Source: Chloracidobacterium validum
GTDB taxonomy: Bacteria > Acidobacteriota > Blastocatellia > Chloracidobacteriales > Chloracidobacteriaceae
Direction: 5' to 3'
DNA: 64,000 nucleotides
Assembly (NCBI RefSeq): GCF_018304825.1
Contig: NZ_CP072648.1
Location: 1,719,501 to 1,783,500 of the forward strand
Below are positions 18,766 through 27,353 of the stretch, one piece after another. Below the pieces are notes generated by a model. The model saw only the letters and a list, made by a program, of their open reading frames with translations, was not told where the DNA came from and did no database searches. Position 1 is the first letter of the stretch. Every line of letters starts with the position of its first letter. The position numbers and the translations under genes were made by a program.

Positions 18766-21708
18766 TCACCGGTAGTGACGCCACAGCCAGGTTCCGATGA
18801 CAAACAGGGTCAATCCGCTCGCAGTCAGGTAAACACTGTACGGAATGTCACCCCACGGCACGCTATACACCACCACCAACCCAAGGTGGAAGCTGAGGGC
18901 AAACGCCCCCACTGTACTGGGCGCGCGCCAACCCGTGGCCAAGCCAGTTACCAGTGCCACCAGCGCAGCAGCGTCAGCCACAACGTCATAAGACAGGGCA
19001 ACCCTGTCCGTCAGGCGGCGCTGCAATGCCTGGAGGACAACCGGGACGCAAAAGATGAGACTCCCCAACCAAATGAGCGCCTCAGACAAAACTGGATACC
19101 CACGTTGAAAGCGCTGCTTGAGCCACCCAATCCCCACCGTCAGTACGCCATAGGGCAGCGTGATGTATGCGATGTTTGCAAACACAGGCAAACCAACGTG
19201 GCTTAGCCACCACACGTAAGCGGCGGCACCCCACACCAGCCCACCCAGGGCATAGAGGTCAGACAGAACCGCTTGGCGGACAACAAAACTCGCCGTGGTC
19301 AGCGCGCCGGCGGCACAGACAAGGCTCGCGCCGGTCGCCAAGTTGCCCCCGGATGGGAAAGACGGAGGGATGACGACCAGCCCACCAAAGGCGGCCAGCC
19401 ACAAGCCAATCTGGCCGGCAGTTGCCATAGCCGACCATAGCGCGCCCCCCTGTGCGCGGTGGCGTTGCCAGCGCCATCCCAGCCAGGCGCAGGTAAAGCC
19501 ATACAGAATGCCGATCAGCGGCAACACCTCAGGCTGACTTCCGGCACACCGTGCCACTTGGACACTTGCCAATCCCCCACACAGCGTGGCAGCAAGCATC
19601 AGCCAGGACGCTTGCCGCCAGACGGCGACCACCCAGCCTGCGCTCGTTGCGGCAACAAACGCCAAGCCGTGGCCCACCTCATGCCCCTGTGCCATGAGAA
19701 CACCAGTCAGGCCAACCAGCACCCCAAAGCCAAGCATGCCGACCGATACTTCCCGCAACGCCCACCTGAGTATCGGTTCATCTTCGATCTCACGGGCCAG
19801 GCCAATGGCAACGGCCGCGGCTACAAGCGTTACCGAAGGGGTTACGTCAATGAGCGCGGCGCGTCCCGCGCCGCAGATCGTACTGAGCAGGCCAACATAA
19901 ACCAGACTCCACATCGCCAAGGCATAGGCCCGCTGCGTCGTCGGGACGCCGGCCGCAAACCAGCACAAACCGCTGTAACCAATCACCAGCCCCAGCCCCA
20001 GCGTATGCGCCAACTTCCAATCTCCCGCGGCCAGCGCCACAAGCACCACCAGACACAAACCGGCGCTGATGTCCAAAATCACTCGTGATGGGACAATGTC
20101 GGGGTGGTGGGCGAGTCCAAAATCCAGGCCGAAGCTAGTATCTACCTCCGTGCTGTACTGTTTCCCGAAGTAAACCCCAAGCAACTCCACGCCCAGACGC
20201 GCGGCGCACAACAGCCCCGGCAACACCAGAACTGCCAGCGGATGCGCGGAAACAGACAAGACCAGCACGCCACCGCTGGCCAAAACAGCGAGTGTCACCA
20301 GTCCAAGCGGAAACCAGGACAGCGTCTCACATAACTGCCAGCCTCCCCACCCCATCACCAAGAACCAGGCCAGCCAGTTTCCATAAGCTTCTTCAATGGG
20401 GAGCGAGTGGATAGGCGAACCCGGAAGCAACGCCACCTCGGAAGCGGCAACAAAGCCCACCAATGCCCACAAGCCAAGCGCCCCTGCCAGCACTTGTTCG
20501 GCCCACCACAAAGGCGCTCGGAAGTGGGTAGCGACGGACTCATCGCTTTCTGACGCCCACCGGGTAGCGGCGGAGCGTCCGGCTGCCAGTGCGAGCAACC
20601 AGCCGGCCCAGCCGGCCGTCATCCACCCAACCGACAGTTCGAGCGCACCGAGCCAGCGCCCATAAGCTACCGTCAGTGACCAGAGTCCAGCTCCGACCCA
20701 GAGCCAACCAACCACCCGGATGGAGACAAACCGCCCCATCACGAAACAACCCAGCCCGGCAACGCCGCCCAGCCAGAACTCATCGAGCACGGGCAGAACG
20801 CTGGCGCACAGTCCGATGGTCGCCCCACCCCACCACCAGCCGGCAGGAGCGGCGATGTGGAACGGATGGGTAGCGGACCAGGCGGCAAAGCCAGCCGCTA
20901 TGGCCACCACCAGCGTCAAGGCCAACGACGTTGTCAGCCGGTCAAGCCCGAACCATACCCCGGCCGTGAGCGCGGCGAGCACCGCCAAGTGGGGCAGTCC
21001 ACGGTCAGCGAGCCAAACGGACAATAACCAGTACACCACGGCGCAGACCACCGCATAGCCCCACCCCACGCCGGTCGGCAGCACGCCGTGATAGACGCCG
21101 GCCCAGAAGTCCAGTGGGAGGAGCAACGCCCCCAACCACAGCCAACCACGGGCGAGAAGGTCGTCCGTCTGGTGACGAAGTCCCCGGACACCCAGGCCTA
21201 AAAGCCCCGCCGTCACGCCCGTGAGCAGCGCAAGCTGAAGGGCCGGACTTTCCAAAACAACTTCCCGCAAATAGATGAGTGCGCCAACTGCCATCAGAGT
21301 GACACCACCATAGACCATGGTCTTGAGCAGCCACGCCGTGGAGGTGGTGCTCTCGCCGGCTAGGCTGGTGGGCAAGCCATCAGCCGCCGTCGGCAAGCTT
21401 ACCGGTGGCTTCTCGGCGGATAAGGCCTGCGTGGGGGCTGATTCAAACGGTGGGGCGGCGGCCGGAACGGATGTCGCTTGAATCGGCGGAGCGCCCGCCG
21501 CGACAGCGGGGAGAAGTGACGCCAAAATTGCCCGTCGCTCAACGTCCAGCATCGCCAACCGCTCAAGAGCGGCCGGATCGCACCGCAATCCACAGCGAAT
21601 GCAGTATTTTTGCCCTGAAAACAGCCCGGCCCCGCAGTTTGGGCACGGCCTGACACGGTTCTCCCCAGCAGTCACGACGGTATCTGAAGGCACCTTGGTA
21701 TCCGACAT
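18766..21708 (-). CDS. Giant polytopic membrane protein with N-terminal zinc ribbon
   Basis: 980 residues. A cytoplasmic N-terminal zinc ribbon is formed by C22, C25, C36 and C39 (CPNCGAGLF...YCIRCG). An Ala/Pro-rich linker follows, and from about residue 125 to the end there is a nearly unbroken series of hydrophobic helices, Trp- and Gly-rich, well over twenty. Short loops carry few charges. It resembles large DUF2157-like hypothetical membrane proteins, but I cannot assign a transport or enzyme function. It lies 183 bases upstream of the signalling group on the same strand and divergent from hisZ. Confidence 0.75.
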   Translation of the reverse strand: MSDTKVPSDTVVTAGENRVRPCPNCGAGLFSGQKYCIRCGLRCDPAALERLAMLDVERRAILASLLPAVAAGAPPIQATSVPAAAPPFESAPTQALSAEKPPVSLPTAADGLPTSLAGESTTSTAWLLKTMVYGGVTLMAVGALIYLREVVLESPALQLALLTGVTAGLLGLGVRGLRHQTDDLLARGWLWLGALLLPLDFWAGVYHGVLPTGVGWGYAVVCAVVYWLLSVWLADRGLPHLAVLAALTAGVWFGLDRLTTSLALTLVVAIAAGFAAWSATHPFHIAAPAGWWWGGATIGLCASVLPVLDEFWLGGVAGLGCFVMGRFVSIRVVGWLWVGAGLWSLTVAYGRWLGALELSVGWMTAGWAGWLLALAAGRSAATRWASESDESVATHFRAPLWWAEQVLAGALGLWALVGFVAASEVALLPGSPIHSLPIEEAYGNWLAWFLVMGWGGWQLCETLSWFPLGLVTLAVLASGGVLVLSVSAHPLAVLVLPGLLCAARLGVELLGVYFGKQYSTEVDTSFGLDFGLAHHPDIVPSRVILDISAGLCLVVLVALAAGDWKLAHTLGLGLVIGYSGLCWFAAGVPTTQRAYALAMWSLVYVGLLSTICGAGRAALIDVTPSVTLVAAAVAIGLAREIEDEPILRWALREVSVGMLGFGVLVGLTGVLMAQGHEVGHGLAFVAATSAGWVVAVWRQASWLMLAATLCGGLASVQVARCAGSQPEVLPLIGILYGFTCAWLGWRWQRHRAQGGALWSAMATAGQIGLWLAAFGGLVVIPPSFPSGGNLATGASLVCAAGALTTASFVVRQAVLSDLYALGGLVWGAAAYVWWLSHVGLPVFANIAYITLPYGVLTVGIGWLKQRFQRGYPVLSEALIWLGSLIFCVPVVLQALQRRLTDRVALSYDVVADAAALVALVTGLATGWRAPSTVGAFALSFHLGLVVVYSVPWGDIPYSVYLTASGLTLFVIGTWLWRHYR

Positions 21709-21814
21709 CGGCAGCCCTTCCCGTCCCTAAGGAGACGACTTTTGCGTTGGCCGCTTCGGTTAGAGTACAAGCACAGCGCACCGAGTTTTTGAAGAAGTGT
21801 GGCTATAAACTACC

Positions 21815-22927
21815 ATGACGGATGCGCTATTCAAACTTCCAGCCGGCGTAACCTACATTCTCGGACCCGAAGCGCGGCGGCGGCGGGCCATTGAACACCT
21901 TGTTCTCGAGACGTTTCACGGGTGGTCTTATGAAGAAATCCTGCTGCCAGTGTACGACGCTTACGCGCTCTTTGCCCATAGCGCCGGCGCGCACTCGGCT
22001 GGCGCGGTGTACTGCTTCACGGATGTCGCGGGAGAGGTGCTAGCCCTGCGGACTGATTTGACCTCGCTTGTTGCGCGCACCGTCGCCATGCGCTGCCAGA
22101 ACTGGCCGCGCCCCATTCGGTTGTGCTACGTGGGCGAAGTGTTCCGCAACGCCCAGCCGGCGCGCCACCCCATGGACGCCAGTTGGCAACTTGGCGCGGA
22201 GCTTTTCGGCAATGACCGGCTGGAGGCGGATGTCGAGGTCCTGCTGGTCGCCCTGGAAGCCCTGGAACGGCTCGGACTGACCCAAGCCCAAGTCTCCCTT
22301 GGCCATGCCGGACTCCTTGACGGAATCGCCGCGGAACTGGCGCTCTCGCCGGTGAAACGCGATGAGCTGCGCAACCTAGTTGACCGGCGGCAAACCAGCG
22401 CACTGGCGCGCTGGCTCCAGGAACAGCCGGCACCAGCGCACTGGCAAGATGTGTTGATGTCCCATGGGCAGACAGCCGCCCTGCGCCGGATTCGCGCCCA
22501 GACAGACAATCCTCAAATTCGATCGGCCCTCGACGACATCGAGCATGTTTTCGACGTGGCGGCGGCGCTTGATATTGCTGACCGGTTGACATTCGATGCG
22601 GCAAACGTCAGCCAACTCGGTTACTACACAGGCATGACCTTCCACCTCTACGCACCAGGCAGTGGCGTCGCCCTGGGCAGCGGCGGGCGCTACGACGCGC
22701 TCACCCGCTTGTTTGGGGTGGATGAGCCGGCAGTCGGGTTTCAGCTTTCCCTTGACCGCCTCGTGCAAATAACCGATGCCCTGCCCCTTCCAATCCCCCC
22801 GACAACCGCCCTCGATGCTGACGGAGATGACCTCACCACCGCCTTTCGCCAGGCCCGTCAGTGCCGCCGCGCCGGTGAGCGGGTTGAAATTCGCACGGCG
22901 CGGCACTCGTTTCCACCAGAACGCTAA
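21815..22927 (+). CDS. hisZ: ATP phosphoribosyltransferase regulatory subunit HisZ
   Basis: HisRS-like paralogue that activates the short form of HisG at the first step of histidine synthesis. 370 residues. Class II synthetase-like motifs are visible: PAGVTYILGPEARRRR, a motif-2-like segment RTDLTSLVARTVA...CYVGEVFRN, and the C-terminal LGYYTGMTFHLYAPG and GSGGRYDALTRLFG, which in HisRS form the histidine site. There is no anticodon-binding domain, which separates it from HisS. HisG is not in the window. The PhaR-type gene follows after a 145-base gap with its own promoter. Confidence 0.88.
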   Translation: MTDALFKLPAGVTYILGPEARRRRAIEHLVLETFHGWSYEEILLPVYDAYALFAHSAGAHSAGAVYCFTDVAGEVLALRTDLTSLVARTVAMRCQNWPRPIRLCYVGEVFRNAQPARHPMDASWQLGAELFGNDRLEADVEVLLVALEALERLGLTQAQVSLGHAGLLDGIAAELALSPVKRDELRNLVDRRQTSALARWLQEQPAPAHWQDVLMSHGQTAALRRIRAQTDNPQIRSALDDIEHVFDVAAALDIADRLTFDAANVSQLGYYTGMTFHLYAPGSGVALGSGGRYDALTRLFGVDEPAVGFQLSLDRLVQITDALPLPIPPTTALDADGDDLTTAFRQARQCRRAGERVEIRTARHSFPPER

Positions 22928-22972
22928 AGCACTTTCCTGCTTAGATTTGCGGGGGAAAAGGAGCTTTTTTTC

Positions 22973-23021
22973 TGACGCATTGCGTTATTTTTTGCTTGAC
23001 CTTTTTTGACGCATCGCGTTA
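22973..23021 (+). promoter_or_regulatory. Paired 15-bp operator-like repeats
   Basis: Two near-identical direct copies, TGACGCATTGCGTTA (22973-22987) and TGACGCATCGCGTTA (23007-23021), start-to-start 34 bp. Each is an imperfect palindrome around GCAyyGC. They bracket the -35 hexamer, and the second runs into the -10. This placement suits repressor binding by the downstream PhaR-type protein, which is inference. Confidence 0.55.
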
Positions 23022-23025
23022 CATT
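22996..23025 (+). promoter_or_regulatory. Candidate sigma-70 promoter of the PhaR-type gene
   Basis: -35 TTGACC (22996-23001) and -10 TACATT (23020-23025) with an 18-base spacer, about 48 bases before the ATG at 23073. The region is AT-rich against a 60% GC background. Confidence 0.45.
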
Positions 23026-23072
23026 CATCTCAGCGTTGGTTTACCCGAACTTCAGACTCCCAACGCCAAAGG

Positions 23073-23720
23073 ATGGACGCAGCGAATATGGCACGCACAA
23101 TCAAACGTTACGCCAACCGCAAGCTCTACGATGTCGCCGCCCGGCGCTATGTGAAGTTGGACGAACTAGCCGATTTCATCCAGGCCGGTGAAGAGGTCCA
23201 AGTCATTGACAAAGAAAGCGGCGAAGACATCACGGAAGCCACCCTTTCCAAGATTGCCGCGGCCACGGTTCGCCAGCCGACCGAGCCGATTTCGCGCAAC
23301 GCCCTGGTATCGTTCATTCGGCAGCCGGGCGACCTGTTTTTTGGCTATATGCGGCGGACGGTTTCGGCCGGGCTGGATACGGTGCACCAGATTGACCGCC
23401 AGTTTGAGCGTTTAGGCGCAATGCTCCGGGAGGCGCTGCGCCCTGGAGTCAAAGACACTACGAGCGCGGACGAACTCGCGCCGGCGTTGCGGGCAGTTAT
23501 CGAAGCCTTCGTCGCGCAGTGCGTGGCCGAACAGCTCTCGGAGCATGGCGTTCCGTCAGCCACGGAATTCGCCCGCCTCCAGCGCCGCGTCACTGAGCTT
23601 GAAAAGCAGCTTGGGAAGCTCACGCGCGCAGCACAAGACACAGATGGCATCGCTTCTCAGCCCGCCGCCAATGGGCACCCGATATCCCCGCGCAAGCGGG
23701 TTCGCGCTGCCCGGTCGTGA
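23073..23720 (+). CDS. phaR: PhaR-type polyhydroxyalkanoate synthesis regulator
   Basis: 215 residues. The N-terminal domain (IKRYANRKLYDVAARRYVKL, IQAGEEVQVIDKESGEDIT) is the PhaR DNA-binding/PHB-sensing domain that represses phasin genes until polymer forms. A middle helical region resembles the PHB-accumulation regulatory domain (RQPGDLFFGYMRRTVSAG), and the C-terminus is a coiled coil with a basic end (RKRVRAARS). An ATG at 23088 (MARTIKRYANRK) is an alternative start. A phasin gene follows 59 bases later, as in known phaR-phaP pairs. PHA synthase genes are not in the window. Confidence 0.85.
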   Translation: MDAANMARTIKRYANRKLYDVAARRYVKLDELADFIQAGEEVQVIDKESGEDITEATLSKIAAATVRQPTEPISRNALVSFIRQPGDLFFGYMRRTVSAGLDTVHQIDRQFERLGAMLREALRPGVKDTTSADELAPALRAVIEAFVAQCVAEQLSEHGVPSATEFARLQRRVTELEKQLGKLTRAAQDTDGIASQPAANGHPISPRKRVRAARS

Positions 23721-23779
23721 CACTGGGACAACCTCAATAGTTTTGTTTTGATACTTTCCGCAACAAGGAGTGCACTCAT

Positions 23780-24406
23780 ATGGCAACGACCAAGACCACC
23801 AAGAAAACCACCCGCAAGACCACGCCGGAGGCGGCCAAGCCACGGTCACGGGCCGCGCAGCGGTTGGTGACGCAACCAGCCCGCGCCCCGTTTGAAGTCG
23901 TCTCGGAGGCGGCCGTCAAAGGTGTCAAATTCGGCATCGGCACAACGCTCGTCGTCCGCGACAATGTGAAGAAGTTCTTCGATGATGCCATGGCGCGCGG
24001 CAATGAAGTTGAACTGACGGTGCCGACGCTTCCGATGCCAACCCTCCCCAACCTCAACCTACCCACGACCAAAGACATCGAACGCCAGGTCAACAAGCTC
24101 AGTGAAGCACCCATTGCTCAGGCCAAACAAATCGCTGAGCACCTTCAGAAATTTTTTGAAAGTCTCGTGCGCCAACTTACCGAAGTGGCGCGCCCCACGT
24201 CGAAGAAGGCCGCGCTTGACAAGGAAGCGCTGCGGGAAGAAGTCCTCAACGTCGTTGCGTCGCTTGATTTGGCCAATGGTTCGGACATCAAGCGGATTCT
24301 CAATCAAGTCGAGAAAATGTCGCGCAAGCTCGACAAAGAACCCAAGGGAACCAGCCGGCGCAAGGCTGAACAGGCGACCGGTGAACCCATCGCCGCCACT
24401 GCCTAA
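23780..24406 (+). CDS. Phasin-family granule-associated protein
   Basis: 208 residues. The N-terminus is Lys/Thr/Arg-rich (TTKTTKKTTRKTTPEAAKPR), like the basic DNA-binding tail of PhaF. A helical core follows (VKFGIGTTLVVRDNVKKFFDDAMARGNEVE) that matches the phasin pattern of a hydrophobic helix and charged coiled coil. A hydrophobic TLPMPTLPNLNLPTT linker precedes a second helical half. Basic tails at both ends could link PHA granules to the nucleoid; that is inferred from PhaF and PhaM. It ends in a strong terminator. Confidence 0.7.
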   Translation: MATTKTTKKTTRKTTPEAAKPRSRAAQRLVTQPARAPFEVVSEAAVKGVKFGIGTTLVVRDNVKKFFDDAMARGNEVELTVPTLPMPTLPNLNLPTTKDIERQVNKLSEAPIAQAKQIAEHLQKFFESLVRQLTEVARPTSKKAALDKEALREEVLNVVASLDLANGSDIKRILNQVEKMSRKLDKEPKGTSRRKAEQATGEPIAATA

Positions 24407-24466
24407 GCGCAAACCATAGCGGGTTTCGTCGCCGACCAGCCTAATTTCAACTCACGCTGATTCCTG

Positions 24467-24498
24467 AACGCGCTCCGCCTGGGGCGCGTTTTTCTTTT
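24467..24498 (+). terminator. Rho-independent terminator after the phasin gene
   Basis: 10-bp stem (24467-24476 with 24481-24490, one G-T pair), loop GCCT, followed by TTTTTC and TTTT; 60 bases past the phasin stop. Confidence 0.82.
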
Positions 24499-24561
24499 CT
24501 CTCAGTTAGTTCAGCCGGCGGCGGTTCCAAGACGTGGCGCCGACTCGCCCCAAATCCTCAT

Positions 24562-25623
24562 TCAACGAATGTGAAATACGCTTTGCACAACTTCGCCGTT
24601 GACCAGTTCTGCCTTGCGCCACGAGCTGTTGTCGTTGAGCCGAATCCACCGGCGTTCGTTGAGCATGTAGTGCCAGTCGGTATCGTTCTGATAGAAAATC
24701 TGACTCGTTCGGCACTCTAGGATATTGAGAATTCCGTTGTCGTGATAGTTCTGTTCATCGAAATCCGTGATGGCTTTCTGGCCCATCTCGGAATACATCT
24801 CGTTGAGTTCGATGAGCAAGTCATTGAGTTCCGGGTTGAGTTCATGGGCGTTGAGTCCAATCCGCCGCGCCTCGCGGAGTGTGATGGGGTACACATGCGA
24901 TGGGTACTCCGCATTGAGCGTGTGGCTGATGGCGCGGGCTTTTTCAACATCTTCGAGATGGTAAGACAGAATTTCCGTGCACAACCGCATCGAAAGCGAA
25001 CTGGCCCGATCCACCGCGCCAATGACGAGCGGGTGAACGTACTTGAAGATGTCTTCGTAAGGGTTCATCGTCTCACCGCGGGTTTCCTGTCGCCAAAGTG
25101 TCAGGATGCGATTGAGTTCATCAGGACTCACCCGGACGCGCAGGTTGTCCTTGTCAATTGGCGACAGGTCGTGGGTCAACGCGGTATCCACCGCCGACAA
25201 ATGAGCGAGTGGACCCATCAAGATTTCATCCGCCCCAAGTGCGATCATTGTCGCGGCTGAAAGACAAGCCAGCGGTACGGCCACCGTGACGTGGGACGCA
25301 AACTGGCGCAGCAGGTGAACAATCCGCAACGAAGCCGTCCCATCACCGCCATCCGACTTGATGAAGAGTGTCACCCGATCCTGCTTACCAATCGCGCGCA
25401 GCAGTTCATAAAATCCCACGACATCGTTTTGACAGACCGAGCCGCCGGGCGAGTTCCAGTAGACGAGAAACGTCTCCCCAATCTGGCCCTCGATACGCCT
25501 GACAATCGCCTGCGTGTCAGCCAACAGAATTGGTGGGCGCACCACCTCTGGGGCGCGCTTGTTTTTTGGAGAAGTTTCAGAAGCGGGTTCTGGCGTATCC
25601 GGCGCTCCGTTTGCATTGTCCAT
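24562..25623 (-). CDS. Serine dehydrogenase proteinase-like ClpP-fold protein
   Basis: 353 residues. The ClpP/crotonase-like core contains YWNSPGGSVCQNDVV, LFIKSDGGDGTASLRIVHLL and PLACLSAATMIALGADEILMGPL; the Ser in CLSAATMIALGA aligns with the expected nucleophile. The C-terminal half carries Tyr/His/Asp-rich segments of unknown use. Relatives are annotated as SDH proteinases or membrane-bound ClpP-class proteases, but no membrane helix is seen here. An AGAGG motif is one base from the ATG at 25632 and ten from the ATG at 25623, so the latter is preferred. The SRPBCC gene is upstream on the same strand, 56 bases away. Confidence 0.75.
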   Translation of the reverse strand: MDNANGAPDTPEPASETSPKNKRAPEVVRPPILLADTQAIVRRIEGQIGETFLVYWNSPGGSVCQNDVVGFYELLRAIGKQDRVTLFIKSDGGDGTASLRIVHLLRQFASHVTVAVPLACLSAATMIALGADEILMGPLAHLSAVDTALTHDLSPIDKDNLRVRVSPDELNRILTLWRQETRGETMNPYEDIFKYVHPLVIGAVDRASSLSMRLCTEILSYHLEDVEKARAISHTLNAEYPSHVYPITLREARRIGLNAHELNPELNDLLIELNEMYSEMGQKAITDFDEQNYHDNGILNILECRTSQIFYQNDTDWHYMLNERRWIRLNDNSSWRKAELVNGEVVQSVFHIR

Positions 25624-25679
25624 GGGGCGCATACCTCTTAGTCAAGACAGCAATGGTCAGGGGTTCACACACTACTGTG

Positions 25680-26141
25680 TCATGAGTCGTCTTCTGGCTG
25701 CCATTGCTCCTCGACGGCCCGCTTGAGCAGCGGCATTTTGTTGCGCACGTCGCGTTCGGCCACCATCCGCCCGACCGCCTTCCAGCCAACGAGCGTCAGA
25801 AAATCCGGCTGGTAAAACACCATCTGATTGTGGACTTCAGTGCGCTTGTCTTTCGGGTCCAGCGTCCAGATGTCTTCCCCTGACATTGTGCCGGTAAACC
25901 GACTGACCAGCCGGGTCCCTTCCTGGTGGATGATTTCGTACTCGATGGGGTCTAAGCCGTGAGCGACAAACTGCACGCGGAGTTTCGCGCCAACCCCGTG
26001 CTTCTTGCGTCCAACGCGGGACACACGCGCCTCGGTTGGCGACCACAACGGCAACAACGCTGGCTCAACCAAGTATGGAAGGATGGCTTTGGGCGGGGCC
26101 TGAATCGTGATGCGCCCCTCCAGAACGTCCACGATATTCAC
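25680..26141 (-). CDS. SRPBCC (START-like) small-ligand-binding protein
   Basis: 153 residues. A helix-grip pattern: ITIQAPPKAILPYLVEPALLPLWSP at the start, central strands (GAKLRVQFVAHGLDPIEYEI, TRLVSRFTGTMSGEDIWTLD), and a C-terminal helix (FLTLVGWKAVGRMVAERDVRNKMPLLKRAVE). This matches polyketide-cyclase/dehydrase-type SRPBCC proteins, which bind hydrophobic ligands. The ligand is unknown. Just upstream of the ClpP-fold gene, so possibly a two-gene operon. Confidence 0.7.
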   Translation of the reverse strand: MNIVDVLEGRITIQAPPKAILPYLVEPALLPLWSPTEARVSRVGRKKHGVGAKLRVQFVAHGLDPIEYEIIHQEGTRLVSRFTGTMSGEDIWTLDPKDKRTEVHNQMVFYQPDFLTLVGWKAVGRMVAERDVRNKMPLLKRAVEEQWQPEDDS

Positions 26142-26270
26142 ATTTCGCTCTCAACCGAAGCTAACCTGACTGACGTGCCTGACTGACGTGACCGCAGCTT
26201 GGCACAAGTTCACATCACGCCCAAGCCAACCGGGAGGGTTGCCAAACACAGCACAAATTCAAGGAGCGAA

Positions 26271-26306
26271 CAAAAAGCGCCTTGCAAGCTGGCTTGTAAG
26301 GCGCTT
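26271..26306 (-). terminator. Rho-independent terminator after the cold-shock gene
   Basis: 15-bp inverted repeat with one mismatch (26275-26289 with 26292-26306, about two bases in the loop), followed on the minus strand by TTTTTGTT; 30 bases past the csp stop. Confidence 0.82.
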
Positions 26307-26335
26307 GAGGTGAGGAGGAACAAAACGCCGGGCGC

Positions 26336-26545
26336 TCAAACGGCTTTGGTGACGTTTTCGGCCTGCGGACCCTTCGGCCCATTCACAATTTCATATTCAA
26401 CGACCTGTCCTTCATCAAGCGACTTATAGCCGTCTTCCTTGATGGCTGAATAGTGGACAAATACATCATTGCCGCCTGGATTCTCGATAAATCCATAGCC
26501 CTTGCTGTTATTGAACCACTTGACCTTACCGGTGGTACGCGACAT
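26336..26545 (-). CDS. cspA: Cold-shock domain protein
   Basis: 69-residue single-strand nucleic-acid chaperone of the CspA family. RNP1 is KGYGFI and RNP2 is VFVHYSAI; the ending [19 protein letters not shown] is typical. A strong ribosome binding site (GGGAGGGAG) is five bases before the ATG. It stands alone between the SRPBCC gene and the atp terminator, with a 272-base upstream gap that may hold a long leader. Whether it is cold-induced cannot be read from the sequence. Confidence 0.95.
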   Translation of the reverse strand: MSRTTGKVKWFNNSKGYGFIENPGGNDVFVHYSAIKEDGYKSLDEGQVVEYEIVNGPKGPQAENVTKAV

Positions 26546-26756
26546 GGGGACTCCCTCCCGAAAAGAATACAGTTATGCTGCGCGGTTGACAGACGCGCAC
26601 GAATCCTTCACACCCTAGTTCCCTGAGCGCACCCATACCGATACCTAGCGGTGACGGCACACTGAACAAAGTCGGCGACAGGTGGTTTATGCGTGAAGTA
26701 GCGCGAAAGTAACGGCCGTGAGCTTACACGTCAATTAGTTTGTTGAGGCACAAAGC

Positions 26757-26795
26757 AAAAAAGCCGTCCGTTACCCATCATCAGCAACGGACGGC
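26757..26795 (-). terminator. Rho-independent terminator after atpE
   Basis: 10-bp perfect stem (GCCGTCCGTT at 26763-26772 with 26786-26795), 13-base loop, followed on the minus strand by TTTTTT; 23 bases past the atpE stop. It ends the dnaE-to-atpE run. Confidence 0.85.
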
Positions 26796-26817
26796 GAAAG
26801 TCTCGGCTTGCCCTGCC

Positions 26818-27126
26818 TCAGAAGCCCAGATAGGCCGCCAAAAAGGTAAAGAGCACCAGGGTTTCGATCAGCACCATACCAATGAGCATCGTGGTGAAGA
26901 TTCGTTGACCGGCGCCTGGGTTGCGCGCCGTGCCTTCGCAGGCGGCGGCGATGGCGTTGCCGTCACCGAGTCCGCAACCAATCGCGGCGATACCAACGGC
27001 AAGTGCCCCGAGCGCAATTTTGTACGTACCGCCGCCGCTCGTGCCGTCGGCCGCCAGCGCCGGAAATGACATCGCCATCAGGAACGATGCCGTAGCCAAG
27101 GTTTTCAGAACAAGTTTTTTCATCAT
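26818..27126 (-). CDS. atpE: F0F1 ATP synthase subunit c with leader peptide
   Basis: 102 residues from the ATG at 27126, preceded by a GGGAG site. The first ~27 residues (MMKKLVLKTLATASFLM... ending FPALAAD) look like a cleavable signal peptide, longer than the usual c subunit. The mature part has two membrane helices, the Gly-rich helix 1 (YKIALGALAVGIAAIGCGLG), the polar loop EGTARNPGAGQR and helix 2 with the ion-binding glutamate in LIETLVLFTFL. Helix 1 has GDG where sodium-type rings have GQG, so ion specificity is unclear. It follows atpB; no F1 genes follow. Confidence 0.9.
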   Translation of the reverse strand: MMKKLVLKTLATASFLMAMSFPALAADGTSGGGTYKIALGALAVGIAAIGCGLGDGNAIAAACEGTARNPGAGQRIFTTMLIGMVLIETLVLFTFLAAYLGF

Positions 27127-27353
27127 GCAGGGATCTCCCAAAGCGTTAGAGGTAGTGAAACAACGACGCTCGGGGTCAGCTCGGCCATACGCTTCATGAG
27201 TGCGGTGTGTCCGGGATTGCAGCCTGCGACGTTGGGACGTGCAGCGTTCCAGCAACACACAGGAAAGGCCGATGCGTATCGCCAAGGCAACTTTGAGCGC
27301 CAGGGAAAGAAGCCAAAGAAAAAGCGGCAGGCCGGACAGCCATCGAAGCCCAA

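Noticed and set aside
26546-26756. Promoter for the cold-shock gene (CTGTCA-17-TATTCT)
   Set aside because: The predicted transcript start would fall on the ribosome binding site.
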